Positions 41,131 through 52,560 of a stretch of 64,000 bases of DNA are shown piece by piece. A program made the position numbers and the translations under genes. Positions within the stretch are counted from its first letter, which is position 1, and each line of letters begins with the position of its first letter. The notes below the pieces were generated by a model. That model did not search any database. It had not been told where the DNA came from and saw only the letters and a program-made list of their open reading frames with translations. Origin of the DNA: Engraulis encrasicolus (taxonomy: Eukaryota; Chordata; Actinopteri; Clupeiformes; Engraulidae). The stretch covers positions 12,956,253 through 13,020,252 of the forward strand of contig NC_085876.1 of assembly GCF_034702125.1 (NCBI RefSeq). Direction: 5' to 3'.

Positions 41131-41884
41131 TATATTTTTGGGTAGCAGCAACTGTGTAGATGAGGTAATTAGCAATATTACATAACATTGGTTGCTCTTT
41201 CTATCGTAATTTGGCGATAACGTCCAGCATGTTCACAATGTAGGCTAGCTTCAGCGCAATTCACCGACAAAAGGCTCCCAATTCCGCGCACTTTTCAGGT
41301 CACGGTATTTCCGTTACTGCTTATTATTCCTTTATAGGCCTACAGTTGTGCTGATTTCGCTCACACTTGCAGTCCTGGCTTTACTGCTGCAGGAACTGTG
41401 ATTAGTTTGGTCGTTGCTGTGGAAACGGTTGAATAATTTTAGTCCTAAAGTTAAATAGGGAAGCGGCCAGGGCGAGTTTGAAGCCAGAATGTCGTTGTGC
41501 AATTAAAGTTCCATCTCTTTCCAGCTGCCGTTACGACACCCTTCATTACAATGCTGTCTATGGCCGTTTGACTCGGTTTTAAATGTCATCACCGTTTCAA
41601 ATTGTAGGCCTAGGTTATAGCCTTGACATGTCTTTAGTAGGCTATTTCATACACATATGGTGTCCCATGTAAAGTGTTAGGCCTACAGACTTCTCGCGAA
41701 TAGGCCTATTTCCTCACTGCCTAGCCAAAAAAGGGGACAACTAATGTGGCTTCACTGACAACTGCAACAGTTAGGCTACTGCAAGCAACTGATATCTACC
41801 TGGAGTTGCATAAACAAACCAAAATACGAAAAGTGCATTAAACACCACACACTGTGTAGGCCTAGGCCCTACTGTTCTCCCCCC

Positions 41885-42070
41885 CCTCTTCAACGCGCTT
41901 CGCCCGGTGCGTCTTCAGGTTCCCGAAGACGCACAGGGATGAGAGCTATAATCTGAAGACGCACTGTGCGAAACGCGTTGCTCGCTCAGGGGGAAAAATA
42001 CAAAAGAAGTATCCAGTGTGCGATGTTTAATGAACTTTTCGTATTGATCAAGTTTTTCTGCCTTGCACCT
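41885..42070. mobile_element. Two inverted PLE hammerhead-region remnants
   Basis: Plus strand 41952-41980 has CTGAAGACGCACTGTGCGAA and ACGCGTTGC. The minus strand of 41888-41918 has CTGAAGACGCACCGGGCGAA and GCGCGTTGA. Both carry the CTGAAGA...GAAACGCGTT arrangement but without a pairable stem I. They face each other in inverted orientation, again the head-to-head or tail-to-tail habit of PLE fragments. Confidence 0.5.
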
Positions 42071-42189
42071 GGAAGGGTTGTGCACAATACAAGGACTTCC
42101 ATGCACAAATAAATAAATACTAGGCCTATATATATATATGACCGGATATTACAACTAGATTGCATTTCCTCACAGAAAATGCTGGAGTA

Positions 42190-42285
42190 TGCTTGCCCGT
42201 CTTGCATTCGTTGCCCTTCATGCATGCCTTGCCTTTCATGCATGACTTGCCCTTAATGCATATGCTGCCCTTAATGCATACACAA
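42190..42285. repeat. Short tandem repeat, ~21-bp unit
   Basis: Units of the form TTGCCCTTCATGCATG / CTTGCCCTTAATGCATA repeat about five times. Confidence 0.8.
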
Positions 42286-42339
42286 CATACAGTTAACCAT
42301 CTAGATATGAGCTAACTTCCTGTTTGGTATGTATCATAT

Positions 42340-42859
42340 TGGCAAAAACACATTTTCACTAACTGTAGCGCCCCCCAGTGGCCGTATTCGTTAAGTACCC
42401 TCTGGGTGTACTGGAGATCATGTGTAAGAAATTTCGTTAAGATCTGTCAAGGCGTTGCTGAGATATGAGCTAACTTCCTGTTTGGACGGTGCGTTTGTCT
42501 TTGTTGTCAAATTTGATTGGCTGCTGTGCGCCGATGCTTTCAGCTATTGCTCTGTAAATTTCAGCATAGGTGGAAAATAGTCCAATGGTCATCTGACAAA
42601 AATTGTAGGACGAGCAGACAAAAATTGTGATTTTTGAATATGTCAAAATGGCGGGAAATTCATGATTGTAAATATGACATCATAGTATGCGTTGGATTCG
42701 GCTTGACCCAAGGATTTCAGCGATACCAAGCGTTTGATGAATTGAAGTCAGTACGGGCTAATATCGTCAAAAACACATTTTTGCTTATTGTAGCGCCCCC
42801 TAGTGGCGCATTTACACGAAAATCTTTACGTGTCCTCTGAAGATAGTGCTGATTATGTG
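42340..42859. repeat. Interspersed repeat, left part (interrupted by a TIR element)
   Basis: Contains TGTAGCGCCCCCCAGTGGCC, GATATGAGCTAACTTCCTGT, TTTGATTGGCTGC and CTTGACCCAAGGATTTCAGC. These recur after the TIR element (44309 onward: GATATGAGCTCACTTCCTGT, TTTGATTGGCTCC, CTTGGCCCAAGGATTCCAGG). A multi-unit fish repeat; family unnamed here. Confidence 0.75.
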
Positions 42860-42861
42860 TA

Positions 42862-44287
42862 CAAAGCGGATTCCAAAAAAGTTGGGACACTTGGTATTTT
42901 GTGAATAAAATCAAAATGCTGGCATTTTCAAAACATTCAATATGTTAATAAGGTAGAGCATTGTGTACAGACAACATATCAGTTGTTAAAGCCAAGCAGA
43001 ATGATTGTTTTGGGGTAATTATGTGATAATTTAAAATTTCACCCTTGCAACAAATTCCAAAAAAGTTGGGACAGGTCCAATAAAATGCTTTTTATGTTGG
43101 ATAAGACTAAACACAACACAAGGGAGGAGACTTAACATTTAAATACTTTGACTGATGGCATGATTTTATTTTAAAAAATAGATATTTTGATGTGCGAGAC
43201 ATGATTTCAGCAGCTCAACTGATAGGTGTGTTCTTCGACTTGTTTACCTTCTTGTTATGCTTAATACGTGGCATATCCTCACTGCAAGAAAACAATTTTG
43301 TCACCTGTTTACTCTTATGATGGAACCACACTGTTGGAACATAGTAGAAATTGAAATTTGCCATCATTATGGGGCAATATCTTAGGCCTGTGCTCCAAAA
43401 TATAATGCCTTGGTAGCTATGTATGCTGTTTAAAGTCTGAATATATCATTCAGCCCTCATTTTAATGCTCTACATGAGTAAGAAGACCATAACCAAGGCA
43501 TCTCTGCACCCCTTTACCATCATATATGCAGTCTTTCAGACTGACCACTAAATCAAGCTGAAGTATTCATTTTCTTCATAACCTGGAGGGTGCATGACTC
43601 CATGATTTAAAAAAAAGAATGAAATATTTTCCATTCTGTAATCAGAGGACAGTTTCACATGTCACCTAGGTCCATATAGAATGAGCTTTGCCACTTGCAA
43701 CTCTGTTTAATGTCTGCATCATGTGCCTTAATCAAGTGTTGTGTTTATGGTCATTTTTTCAACAGCTGTCATTGTTGGAGTGTCATAGTTGGCTTATTGA
43801 CGATGGGTATGTCATGATCTCATAACTCGTGCAATGATTTCACAGAACTCTACATTACAGAAATAGGCCTTATATGCCTGCAATTTTGATAATTCAATCT
43901 TTCTGTGTAATAGATCAGTAATTAGTCCCTCAAAATCTTTGCTTCTGAGTGCCACAGCCTTTCTGTGATGGTATTTTATCTGTGCATTCATGTTGGCAGT
44001 CAATATAGTTCCTTTCAAAATATTCCTCCTTGTGTTATTTTTAGAATTATTCAACTATTAAAAAATTTTTTGGCCCTGTCCCAACTTTTTTGAGATTTGT
44101 TGCATGGGTCGAATTTTAAATGACCACATATTTCCCTCAAAACAATGTTTTGCCTCATTTTAACGGTTCCTATGTTGACCTAGTGCCATTGTTCATCTTA
44201 TGCATGGATTGAATGTTTTGAAAATGCCAGCATTTTGATTTTATTCACAAAATACCAAGTGTCCCAACTTTTTTGGAATCCGCTTTG
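42862..44287. mobile_element. Tc1/mariner-like TIR element (1.4 kb), TA target
   Basis: Inverted ends CAAAGCGGATTCCAAAAAAG and CTTTTTTGGAATCCGCTTTG extend about 80 bp (through TTGGGACACTTGGTATTTTG and GAATAAAATCAAAATGCTGG). TA dinucleotides flank both sides (42860-42861, 44288-44289). Subterminal copies of AAAAAGTTGGGACAG / CTGTCCCAACTTTTTT lie further in. No recognisable transposase; the 80-residue minus frame at 43812-44054 is not convincing. Confidence 0.85.
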
Positions 44288-44289
44288 TA

Positions 44290-44882
44290 TGAAATTGGGT
44301 TGTGATACAAGTAGCCGTTGCCGAGATATGAGCTCACTTCCTGTTTGGCGTCTTCGCCGCCAACTTTGATTGGCTCCTGTTTGAAGACGGTTTGATCAAT
44401 CGTTCCAGGACTTTTAGGGCAGATGTATCTCAGTCCGAAGATGCCCTCATAGAATTTTCGTGATGATCGGTCAAAAATTGTGGGCGGGGCGTCATTTTTA
44501 TTGATTTTCACAAAATTCAAAATGGCGGAAAAACTTTCCAGGCGGAAAATGACGTCATAGGCACTGGATTCGGCTTGGCCCAAGGATTCCAGGGATACCA
44601 AGTTTTTGAAATTCCGACCAACGGTTCAAAAGTTATAGCATGTAATGTACTTGCAACTTTGACCTGCTGGTGGCGCTACAGAGTTTGAGGTACCCCTGTG
44701 AAAAATACAAATCCTGGTCGTCTTATCAAGCCGAACGTTTCGGTCTTTGAACGGACTTTCTATCTTGAGCGGTTCTTCAAAACGAACCGTTCGTAGACGG
44801 AAGGAGAAAATTAAAAAAAAAAATAATAACCCGGAAACGGGTCGAATAACAATAGTATGCTTGCCGCATGGCAAGCATACTA
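44290..44882. repeat. Interspersed repeat, right part, with terminal palindrome
   Basis: Continues the repeat interrupted at 42860 and ends in an A-rich tract and the palindrome AGTATGCTTGCCGCATGGCA / AGCATACT at 44854-44881. Confidence 0.7.
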
Positions 44883-45502
44883 ATAAATGTACAATGAAAA
44901 CAACGTGAATGTCAACTGGGATTACTATAGGGCAGACAGTTACCATGAGCGACGCGTCCCATCCCATCCGTCTCCGCCACGCCTCTTCACAGACTACGAA
45001 TCCCACCTCAGCCCTTTGGATGGCGGTAATACGCAACCCTTGTCAGCTGCCACCAAACGCAACAGTAAGAGAAGAAGAAGGGGGGACAACGCACATCCAT
45101 TTACATTGTGTGGGCGGAGTTCAGGGTATCTCCTTCTTGTACCATCACTGGGTGAACTATGTGAAAGACTCCTCGACAGAGGATATGCAGGCGCCCTAGT
45201 GGATAGCTGCCTAGAGCGTGTGCGTAATATTCAGCGCTCTGATTTGCTTACCAGTAGCCTAATAGCGGTCGGAAGAGTTCTAAAAACACTTCACCTGTCA
45301 CCTTAGTGTCAACATATGGCCATATTTCCAATGACATGAAAAGTATTGTACAACGCCACTGGCACATTTTACAAAGTGACCCAAATATTGGCACTGCTTT
45401 TCAGGACCCACCGCGCAGTTGCTACAAAAGAGCACCGAGCCTGCGCGACAAATTGGTACGGTCACACCTACCTGCATCCACTCGACCGTCTTTTCCTTTC
45501 TT

Positions 45503-46115
45503 GGGCTGAATTCGAAACGGGAGGCAGTGACTCGATGACTCTCCTCCTACATAAACAGGTCACTGATCAGAGAGGCGAAGTTAGCTGATGAGGCAGCCGT
45601 TACGAACGGCACTAACGAGTGCGCCGCCTTGCGCATTTGATGTTACGGCGATTCTTGCGATTCTATGGCGGGAGTTACGTTCATCACGTTAGCGCTTAGC
45701 TTACGCATGCTATTTGAACGGTGAATGATCGTCAGACGGCGGAATCGTAAAATAGGCTATAAATAGATCTAGCGACAGCATATTTAGATACTACAATGTT
45801 GATTTATGCATTCGATTTTCAATATCTACATACATAAGTGTCAGAATAAAGAGTATGATAAGGTAGTAGCTTGGGTAGTAGCCATGTTTGTTTTTCAGGT
45901 TTCCGGTTGAGAGGGAGGTGGCGCACAGCATGTTGGGTACCAAGGCAGCGAAGTCAGCATCTGATGTATCCTCGAAATATCCTTGTTACGCCCACAAATG
46001 CAGTCAACTGCCGAGAGAGGAAATAAAGCAATTTTTCGTTTCGATCCACACTTCATGACTCGATGTCCAGTTAGCTCACTGGAAGGACAGCTGCCTTCCC
46101 TGTTTCGAATTGGGC
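45503..46115. mobile_element. PIF/Harbinger-like insertion in the PLE
   Basis: Ends GGGCTGAATTCGAAACGGGA and CCCTGTTTCGAATTGGGC are inverted. Comparison with the minus PLE copy, which reads CTTTCTCGATTCC uninterrupted, shows a clean insertion with a CTC/CTT 3-bp duplication. No transposase inside. Confidence 0.78.
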
Positions 46116-46780
46116 CTCGATTCCACAAGGACATTTCAAATGCTTCAGCTGTGCAGCATGCAACTTCATGCTCACAGATAAAGAATTTACGCATCCCAAG
46201 ACAGGAAAGACATACACAGTCAAGGGTAGAATTACTTGTTTGTCTACCTTTGTTGTTTATTTATTGTCCTGTCCTTGCCTTGTGGATTATTCTATGTTGG
46301 TAAAACGAAAAAAAAAACTGAATCTTTGAACACAAGAGCTCAATTAGAAGAAATGATGACAAATCTTCTGTGGCGAGGCATTTTCATTCTGCGGGTCATG
46401 ATACAAACATGCTCAAATTTATGGGTTTAGAGGTGGTTAATCGATCTCCACAAGGGGGAGATAGAGATAACCATCTCTTACAGCGAGAGGCTTGGTACAT
46501 CTTTAGTTTGAATACCTGCATTCCAAATGGCATGAATGAAGACCTACAACTGTCCTGTTTTTTATGAATGTGATGTTGTCATGAATGTATTGTTGGTTAT
46601 GTTGCATTACACAACTGTAAATATGTATACTATGTAATGCACTGAATTGTATACAGTGAATGTCTCCAACCAATGGATTACCTTGACAGGTGGACTGAAT
46701 ACACCACTGTCATTGGTTGGCAACAGTAGGGTGTGGTGATGGGTGTGGGTATTTAGGATTGTTTTTTTTTGTTACTCTTG

Positions 46781-46822
46781 TTGCACACTGAAAAAGGCAC
46801 ACGCCGAAACGCGTCTGTGCAA
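46781..46822 (+). ncRNA. Hammerhead ribozyme motif with mutated core (in PLE)
   Basis: TTGCACA, CTGAAAA, AGGCACACGCC, GAAAC, GCGTC, TGTGCAA: identical to the motif at 36914-36955 except CTGAAGA to CTGAAAA. The changed base corresponds to G8, a catalytic residue, so this copy should not cleave. Confidence 0.8.
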
Positions 46823-47230
46823 TGAAAAACACTACTATGCAAGGTGCGGTCTCCTTCTTGAAACATTGAATTTGAAATTTGGGCCAGCACCCTCAGAGAT
46901 TTAAATAATTAAGAGTGACGCCTGCTCCAAGAAGAAAATTGACATGCCATAGGCTACAACAACATTAACACAATGGCTATAAAATATACTGCAACACTAA
47001 CATTTGAAATTGATTATCATACTACATGGAGTTGTAGCCTAATGAAAGCAACAGGATATCTTACAGGAGATTTATATGTCAAAGGACGCCTTGACATGGC
47101 CCTGTAGGCTACAAGTCCATATCCTATATAGACTATATAGTCCATATTCCTCAAAAATGTATTACAAGAAGCTAACATTTCTCTGTTGCATCTAGGGGTG
47201 TAATATTGTACTAATACATTGTTCTTTGAA

Positions 47231-47875
47231 CGTTAGTTTTGTATTGAAATCAGATGTAAATCGATACATTGATATGGATTGACGGTTGAATGAGAAGTAA
47301 AATGACGTGAGCCACGAATACAATGCTTTTGAGAGCGATTTTAGAATGATTTCATTTCACCGTCATTATCAAAGTAAGATGGCGCTGCCCTTGTGGCTGT
47401 GATATACAAAGTAGGAAGCATGATGGAGAGTAGATAACCGTAACAGCAGATGAAAATAAAACCGTTCACTTATTAAAACACATTACACAACACTGTTGGG
47501 GCCGTTCTAATTTGGACATTAAGCTGGTTCAAGCATTTGATTTGGCAGCATAATGGTTAGATCTAAATGTCCCTTTCACTCTGTCTATTTTATCCATGAA
47601 GGCACAACCATTAGAGGAGACTAGAGCTTCACACACTCTCCATAACCTAATTCTTGCCTACTCCAGTACACTAAAAAGCAAGTGACAGTTTTGCCTCAAT
47701 TGTCGCCAAAGATCATTATGCATCGTTTTTCGTTCTCAAAATGTTGAAACATTGTCATTATTGAAGTGGTTATTGTGCATATTATTAATTAATGGTCCAC
47801 TGTGTTCATTATTTTACAGGAAGAGCTGGAGCTTTTAACCCTTCACGAGGCACCCCATTAAGGGTAAGTTGACCA
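47231..47875. other. Intergenic, nothing recognised
   Basis: No gene or repeat end identified. Might contain the non-coding first exon or promoter of the gene starting at 48475, but I could not locate either. Confidence 0.35.
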
Positions 47876-47884
47876 CCCAATCAG

Positions 47885-48137
47885 AAGCCAGCCATGGGTA
47901 AGCGGTTAGGTGGGTGTCATACTTGTAGCCCAATGGTTGCCGGTTCGACTTCCAACCTGCCAGGTTGGTGGGGGGAGCCAGTGCTCTCCCCCTTCCTCCT
48001 CCATGACTAAGGTACACTGAGCATGGTACCGTCCCGCCCCGCCCCACTGCTCCCTTGGGACGCCATTGGGGGCTGCCCCCTTGCACGGGTGAGGCATGAA
48101 TGCAATTTCGTTGTGTGCGGTGGGCACTTTGGAGTTT
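47885..48137 (+). repeat. tRNA-derived SINE, 9-bp target duplication
   Basis: tRNA-like head TAAGCGGTTAGGTGGGTG (box A) and GGTTGCCGGTTCGACTTCC (box B), body with CCAGTGCTCTCCC, CCATGACTAAGGTACACTGA and GGTGAGGCATGAATGCAATT. Flanked by CCCAATCAG at 47876-47884 and 48138-48146. I recognise this body as a SINE type abundant in herring-like fish. Confidence 0.88.
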
Positions 48138-48474
48138 CCCAATCAGGCCTACACTTTTCACAATACAGCAAAAGGTGGCTATTTCAGGTACAAGCTATGT
48201 GTCAGGAATGTTGCTGCCTTATGCTTCAACTGCAGGTTTGCCTGCCTTTGCTGCAGTTTCTCAGATCATCTTGGTTTTGGATAGCATAGTTAAGAACTTG
48301 ATTTTTATCCCATGGCTATATACACAATCGCAGTACGACGAGTTGTTACCTTAAAACACCACATTAACACTCCCTTTTAAGTAAGCAATGAAATTTGATA
48401 GAAAAAAACTTAATTTGTTAGAATGAGCTAAATGGATGTTCTTCCCCCCCCCCAGTGTCTTCCTGCCTGCTCAG

Positions 48475-50808
48475 ATGTCCACCACAGCAAAGCTGCGAGT
48501 CATTTTTGATGATCTTACTGTGCGCAAATTGATTCTACCATCCGGTATCCCCAGTACTCTTCAGGATCTCAAGCTTGTCATCCAGAGCACATTCAGCACT
48601 CCAGATGGCTTTTGTCTAATGTATCAAGATGTGGAGTTCGGGGGCCAATTATTTACACTGACCTCTATAGAAGATGTGCAAGACAGGGGTACGCTCAAAG
48701 TTGTTAAAGTTGAACCAGTCATTGTAGATCTCTGTGCAGTGGAAGAATCAGATGGCGTGTCATCCACATCCTTAGCATCTCAGGACACAATTTTGCTCTC
48801 CTCATCATCTGATGAAAGTCCCTTGTCCCAACCATGGCCAAGAAATGTTGAAATTGGAGAAACAAAAGAGGCAATGGAAGAAGAGAGGGTGGTTCTACTC
48901 ACAGAAGTGAAAAAGACCAACAACGAGGAGATTATCCGTGAGAAAATGGAGAAGACCTTTTCGTATCGACGGTTGGAGGTTGTCAACCAGATGCCCTCAG
49001 TCCCAGATGTCATGGCGAGATGGCCTGCCCTTTTCTATGAGTCTCAGGTAAACATTAATGTTTATGTCACACCTTCATGGCTGTCATGAGATATTTTGAA
49101 GTTAATTCAGGTGAAAGGTCTTTAATTCATTCATATAGCTTTTTATTTATACACATCTGAAATTAACCGGTCCATAAGTAGAAATAAAGAAGAGATTGTA
49201 CACCATCTACATACATGCATTTCCTCCAATCTAAAACACTTCAATGTGTGTCTGTGTGTTGTATGCTTGTGTCTTCCTTTCTTTGTTTTTAGGTAAAGGA
49301 GGAGTTCAAGAGGATCACAACTATCCATCTGGACCAAACCTTTTTGACTAAGATGGATCTCTACACTCCAAAACTCCTGACCATCTTCAAGACAAAGGGT
49401 GGGACTGCAGGCACAAAAATAAACAGCGTCTTGGAGTCACTCAGTCAGGTGAGAACATAAAAAAGAACAATCTGCGCATTTCTAACCCCATTTATCTGTA
49501 ATATAGAGCCTAGGGTTACTTGCCTGTTACATTTGCAGGTGTCCACACACTATATCTGTTCTCCTTTCTGTCTGATGACTTGGTCACGTTTGCTTTTTGT
49601 GAAAGCCCAGATGGTGACTTATCAGCCACTGGAGTACATCAGTTAGGGGCAAAATAATATTACAGTACATCCTGCTAATAAGACATGCCGATAATCAGTG
49701 TGAACTGTGTCAAGTCCCTGAAAGCTGGCCTGTATCCAGATGTCTCTTCCATGTTCTGTACACTTCAGACAGACACACAAGATATTCTTGGCACAGCTCA
49801 CATTGAAGTTGTCATCTTGCACTGCCTGAGCGACTTCAGTGAATAATGGTCACCACCTTATGGCTCATCAAGGCATGAGGCAATGGCAAAATGCAACTAA
49901 AGCATAAGCCAAAATGGAGCTGAACAGAGAAATGGTCTGTGGATGCCACCTAACGAATCACTAATTTTAAGGGGATGTCTTGAAAATAACCTTTCATTTC
50001 CACCTGTTGCCTTTAAAATTCACACAGCAGTCCGTGATATGGATTCGCTATCAGTGTTGTATAATTGACTTGAAACGTCATTCTATTGTTTTGGTGTTCC
50101 TTTGCTCTTTTAAGCATTGAAGTTATTTATGCTGTTGTTTTTTTATACAGAAACAGATCTATAGCCATGATGCGGTCATCCGTTGTCTGATCCATTTCCT
50201 GGGAGAATCGGCAGAGGAGCTCATTAAAGACTACCAGGTGTGTGTCCCCCTTTGTCTGTGAACCTATTGAACGCATGTCGTTAACAACTACCATCCTTGT
50301 AATGCCATGTATGTGTGTAGGTGGCTGTAGTAGATATGCACTTGAGTATCTCTATGATGGCACTTTATGTATGTAGGTATGTATGTATGGGTTTTTTGTT
50401 TTGTTTTTTGGCGTCTTGTGTATCAGTGTTGTGTGTATGTGGCAGCTATGTATGTCCAGGACAAATTTCCTTCGGTATCATTAAAAAGGGTCTTGAATCT
50501 TGAGTCTGTCCTCCCCCTTTTACAATGGCTGCATTGTATTGGAATTGTATGGGCTGTACAATTTTTGACTACTTTGGTTGTGTTTGTGTTGTGTTTAGCA
50601 GGATGTTTCCAAGGATGTCATCGAACAAGACATCAAAGACCATGAGCTAAAGATCCTTGTGCTGGGCAGTGCAGAGGGTGTCTCCCCAACTGATGTCATC
50701 ATTGTGATCGATGGTACAGAGGTATTGGGTGGTTGTAAAACGCTCACCAATGCTTGCATTCTGCTCATGGGCTTTGTGTACTCACTAGATCTCAGATATC
50801 CCCCATAA
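48475..50808 (+). CDS. SAMD3-like family protein (multicopy fish family), C-terminus truncated by in-frame stop
   Basis: Coding exons: 48475-49047, 49293-49448, 50151-50237, 50602-50808 (alternative start of the last at 50599 by a NAGNAG acceptor); all GT-AG and phase 0. Start: ATG in MSTTAKLRVIFDDL follows a CTCAG, so a 5' UTR exon probably lies upstream; an earlier in-frame Met at 48436 lies in the likely intron. The ~340-residue product has an N-terminal ubiquitin/PB1-like region (residues 1-75, ending LTSIEDVQDRGTLKVVKV), an acidic Ser/Glu-rich linker, and a helical C-terminal region beginning VPDVMARWPALFYESQVKEE. That region is shared with SAMD3-like fish proteins; function unknown. A TAA after SLDLRYPP is followed in the same frame by 33 codons of family-like C-terminus (LQYTFEVFQKLFLELDDLKF..., TAA at 50908-50910). 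Either a truncated protein or an early pseudogene. Confidence 0.8.
49449..50150 (+). other. Intron 2 of the SAMD3-like gene
   Basis: GT (GTGAGA) to AG (TTTTTTTATACAG); no nested gene or repeat recognised. Confidence 0.7.
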
Positions 50809-51545
50809 TTGCAATATACATTTGAAGTTTTTCAAAAGTTGTTTTTGGAGTTGGATGATTTAAAGTTCTTCCCCAAAGTGGATTCTCTGTGGAGGAAACT
50901 GGTACTGTAAAAGGGAAATGAGACTACAGCACATGCGGTACAGATGCAATTGACTTAATTGTGAACTTGTTCATAACTGTTCATAAAGGGCTTTGAGTTA
51001 TGCATCTTGCTCTTTAGTGTAGGTTTATTTAAGGACTTGAATAATGTAAAAATGGGCCTGTACAGGTTGGATTTTTCTTTTCTTTTTTTCATAATTTGTT
51101 TACTTTGAATTTCATTACTGTGTGTACTATAGATCAAATTATTAAGTTCCCTCTCAGTCTTTGAATCATTTATAGGACCCATATCACTCACCAGTACTTG
51201 CATTCTGCTTATGGGCTCTGTGTAATCAATTAGTATGTGTATCTCAGTTTGGAGCATATCAGAGCTTTAAAGTTTTTCAAAAGTTACATTTTGCGTTTGG
51301 ATGACTTCAATATTCTCAAAAAAGTGGGTTCTTTGAGGGTAAATCTACTACTGTAAAAGAAGAATATGCCATTTGTATATTACAGATGAGTGACTTCACT
51401 TTGAATTCTGTGTGCAGAAGTCTGAGTTATGCGTCTTGCTAGGTTTGTTCAACAAGTTAAATAATGTACAGATGGGCATGGACAACTTATTGCCTTTTCC
51501 TTTTATTTTGAAGAATTTTATTCCTGGAATATTTTGAATATTTTA
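50740..51545 (+). repeat. Tandem duplication of the last exon region of the SAMD3-like gene
   Basis: 50740-51070 and 51185-51490 align: CTCACCAGTACTTGCATTCT / CTCACCAATGCTTGCATTCT, then GGGCT(T/C)TGTGTA, AAGTTTTTCAAAAGTT, TTGGATGA(C/T)TT, TTTGAGTTATGCATCTTGCT-like and TAATGTA(C/A)A(G/A)ATGGGC. The second copy is broken by stops and frameshifts and is a dead exon. Confidence 0.78.
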
Positions 51546-51628
51546 TTATAGTGCACTATAGGCCAATTAGTTGGTTCCCTTGCAAACATTTTCCGTCCCA
51601 AGGCTAACTCATTCCTCACTTACGTGAA

Positions 51629-51629
<1 letters not shown>

Positions 51630-51704
<75 letters not shown>
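51630..51704. repeat. (CA)n microsatellite
   Basis: About 37 CA units. Confidence 0.97.
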
Positions 51705-51709
<5 letters not shown>

Positions 51710-52560
51710 GTTTGTTTCACATAAATTGGCCCAGACCAGAGATTACTTTTATACCGTTCTGTGATCAAATGTTTCTGGATTACTTCTCTTAATGGTACAT
51801 TAAGAACAAGAGCTAAGCTAAATTGAGATAGATGATAACAGTAAGACAGGGGAGGCCAAGTTTAGATAACCAGTCAAGCAGAACTTGAGAAGAAGGATCA
51901 CAGATGAGAGAACAGAAAATGAGTCAACTCTATTCATCCTTCTTCTCAAATATTGCTCAACTGTTTATCTCAACTTCACCTCCTTTGTCTTAGTTATATC
52001 ACAGAATACAGTGTCTCTGAACATTTCAAGAAAGGCCACAAAGTGGACCCTCCCTACTCTGTCTCTCTCGCACACACACGCTTAAACACGCTCCCATTCC
52101 TATTTTTTTTGCTTTTTTCCCCCAGTGTTTTATTGAACGTTTCATTTTTATCATCTTGAAGAATTTAATTGTATCTTGAAGAATTTTATATTGTCATGTA
52201 CAAAATGCCCACTTTTTTGTATGCAGGTTTTGCGTTGAAAAATAAATGGCAAAATTCTGGATATTGTGTCTTCATTTTTCAGGGAGATATTAATCTGTGT
52301 AAATGAGTAATATTTACTTATAGTTTTTACGTGCAAAACGGTGTACTAGGTTTTTACTAGTAAATCTTAATCAAAACATTACTAAGTAAAAAATACTTGC
52401 TTTCAGCTGTGAACATTACTTTGGTATTACTAGTAAAAAACTGTAAGGAGTTGCAAGTAAATTTTACTTAAAATTTGCCTTGTTAAATTTACTTAGTATT
52501 TTTGTGTGCAAAAGGTGTACAAGGTTTTTCTAAGTAAACCATGGTCCATATTTTTATCAG
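51705..52560. other. Intergenic, with an ACTAGTAAA-type repeat
   Basis: 52300-52540 contains several copies of short motifs such as TTTTTACTAGTAAA, TTTACTTAGTA and GTGTAC(A/T)AGGTTTTT, an unclassified low-complexity repeat. No gene. Confidence 0.45.

Larger units (their letters stand above)
45127..47230 (+). mobile_element. Penelope-like element copy, right, plus orientation
   Basis: Opens at the same point as the minus copy (YLLLVPSLGELCERLLDRGY) and continues DMKSIVQRHWHILQSDPNIG, then KRAPSLRDKLVRSHLPA. It is interrupted at 45503-46115 by a Harbinger-like insertion. After that follow FKCFSCAACNFML-type sequence, a GIY-YIG part (PCGLFYVGKTKKK) with frameshifts, and the conserved C-terminus NHLLQREAWYIFSLNTCIPN...SCFL with stop at 46565-46567. 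The 3' UTR carries a mutated hammerhead. 36502-47230 is thus bounded by outward-facing PLE 3' ends; no target duplication was seen. Confidence 0.88.

Noticed and set aside
44626..45036. 136-residue minus frame
   Set aside because: Crosses an interspersed repeat end, an A-rich tract and a palindrome; no domain.
47835..48354. Frames on both strands around 48 kb
   Set aside because: Explained by the SINE at 47885-48137 and its flanks.
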